Assembly (NCBI GenBank): GCA_029834535.1
Contig: JAQMWT010000654.1
Span: forward strand, 1-54,780
DNA length: 54,780 bases
From: Chrysophaeum taylorii
Taxonomy: Eukaryota; Sar; Pelagophyceae; Pelagomonadales; Pelagomonadaceae
Reading direction: 5' to 3'
A program made the translations under genes and the position numbers. The notes under the pieces are model-generated. The model did no database searches and was not told where the DNA came from. It saw nothing but the letters and a program-made list of their open reading frames with translations. Below are positions 54,193-54,780 of this stretch, in pieces (position 1 is the stretch's first letter; each line of letters starts with the position of its first letter).

Positions 54193-54780
54193 CTCACAAC
54201 ACCGATGACGTCATCATCTCCCCTTCCGATTCTAGTCGTATCGTCCAGAGCCAGAAAAGGGAATAAATAGGTCTCTTTTCTGCTGCTGCTGCTGGTGCTG
54301 CTGTCCGCGGTCTCTTGCTCACTCGATGATGTGCCAATCAATCCCCATGCAGCAGCAAAAAATGCACGTCGCCGACATCATGGATGCCATCACCGACGAA
54401 ACACGTCGCGCACAAATATGGTCAGGCACTGGCACGTCAGCTGAAAATCACAGTTTTGGTTGAATAAACGGGCCACTATCACTCGTCTTCTTCTGCGCGC
54501 GGTAGGTAGCGCCGGCTTGGTCGCCGCAACTTGGATCCAAGTCACGGTGCGATGGTAATAACAAAGTCAATACCCATAAGCTGGCAATAATGTGCAGAGC
54601 ATTTAGCAAGCAGTGGTAAGTCAGTCACCTGGGAAACCATCCCGTCTCATCATGACCGTCTGGAAGTATTTCATTCGGGGAATGAAAAGGTATGTTCCCT
54701 ATATCCTCAGAACACGACAGGCGGCATCTAGAACTACACGAGAAAAGGTAAAGTGTATAGTGCTACATACCTCCAGGAAG
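54193..54780. other. Right end of window
   Basis: Upstream of the fusion gene; contains a GCT/GCTGCT repeat at about 54,281-54,302, a 45-codon ORF (54,326-54,463) and GGTAAGT at about 54,617 that resembles a 5' splice site. No gene is established. Confidence 0.45.
54326..54463 (+). CDS. Possible 45-aa small ORF or first exon
   Basis: ATG-initiated ORF encoding MMCQSIPMQQQKMHVADIMD and then a short hydrophilic tail. It is divergent from the fusion gene with 133 bp between starts. It could be a small protein, or the first exon of a gene continuing beyond the window. No family is recognised. Confidence 0.2.
   Translation: MMCQSIPMQQQKMHVADIMDAITDETRRAQIWSGTGTSAENHSFG

Overview
This is eukaryotic nuclear DNA, very probably from a photosynthetic protist with a complex (secondary) plastid. 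The evidence is a set of canonical core histones, a heat-shock factor, ankyrin, SET and MYND proteins, and a plastid-type triose-phosphate/phosphate translocator. The translocator carries a hydrophobic signal-like N-terminus followed by a Ser/Arg-rich stretch. Genes are GC-rich, apparently intronless and tightly packed, with gaps as short as 28 bp. A heterokont (ochrophyte) alga is my best guess, but that is inference.

Positions 1-30,814 form a giant inverted repeat. The left arm (about 4-10,628) and right arm (about 20,188-30,814) are near-identical and flank a 9.6 kb spacer. Each arm carries, from outside in, a membrane protein with a phage-tail-type Peptidase_G2-like domain, histones H2A, H2B, H4 and H3, a 1.15 kb PIF/Harbinger-like non-autonomous transposon (TTA target duplication, terminal inverted repeats), and about 2 kb of anonymous DNA. 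The spacer holds a second, tandem copy of the histone quartet (H2A pseudogene, H2B, H4, H3) plus decayed repetitive DNA. The window thus has three histone quartets: two in tandem and one inverted. Most histone genes are followed by the same 16-nt stem-loop (GGTGTT-N4-AACACC), the expected 3' signal of replication-dependent histone mRNAs. Most arm-to-arm differences I found are single-base homopolymer changes. They frameshift the left copies of H3 and the G2-domain gene, so either the left arm is decaying or the sequence has homopolymer errors; a fold-back assembly artefact must also be excluded.

From 30,815 to 54,780 is ordinary compact single-copy DNA: triose-phosphate translocator (+), a 1905-aa ankyrin protein (-), heat-shock factor (-), tRNA-dihydrouridine synthase of the DUS2 type (+), a poly-Asn F-box-like protein (+), a decayed DDE transposase (-), a bestrophin-family channel with a poly-Asn tail (+), a single-pass coiled-coil protein (+), a SET-domain methyltransferase (-), an unknown four-TM protein (+), and a 1013-aa protein (-). 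That last protein joins a Tudor-like module, an FKBP domain, a MYND zinc finger and a beta-1,4-galactosyltransferase-type (GT7) domain. It is the most unusual gene in the window.
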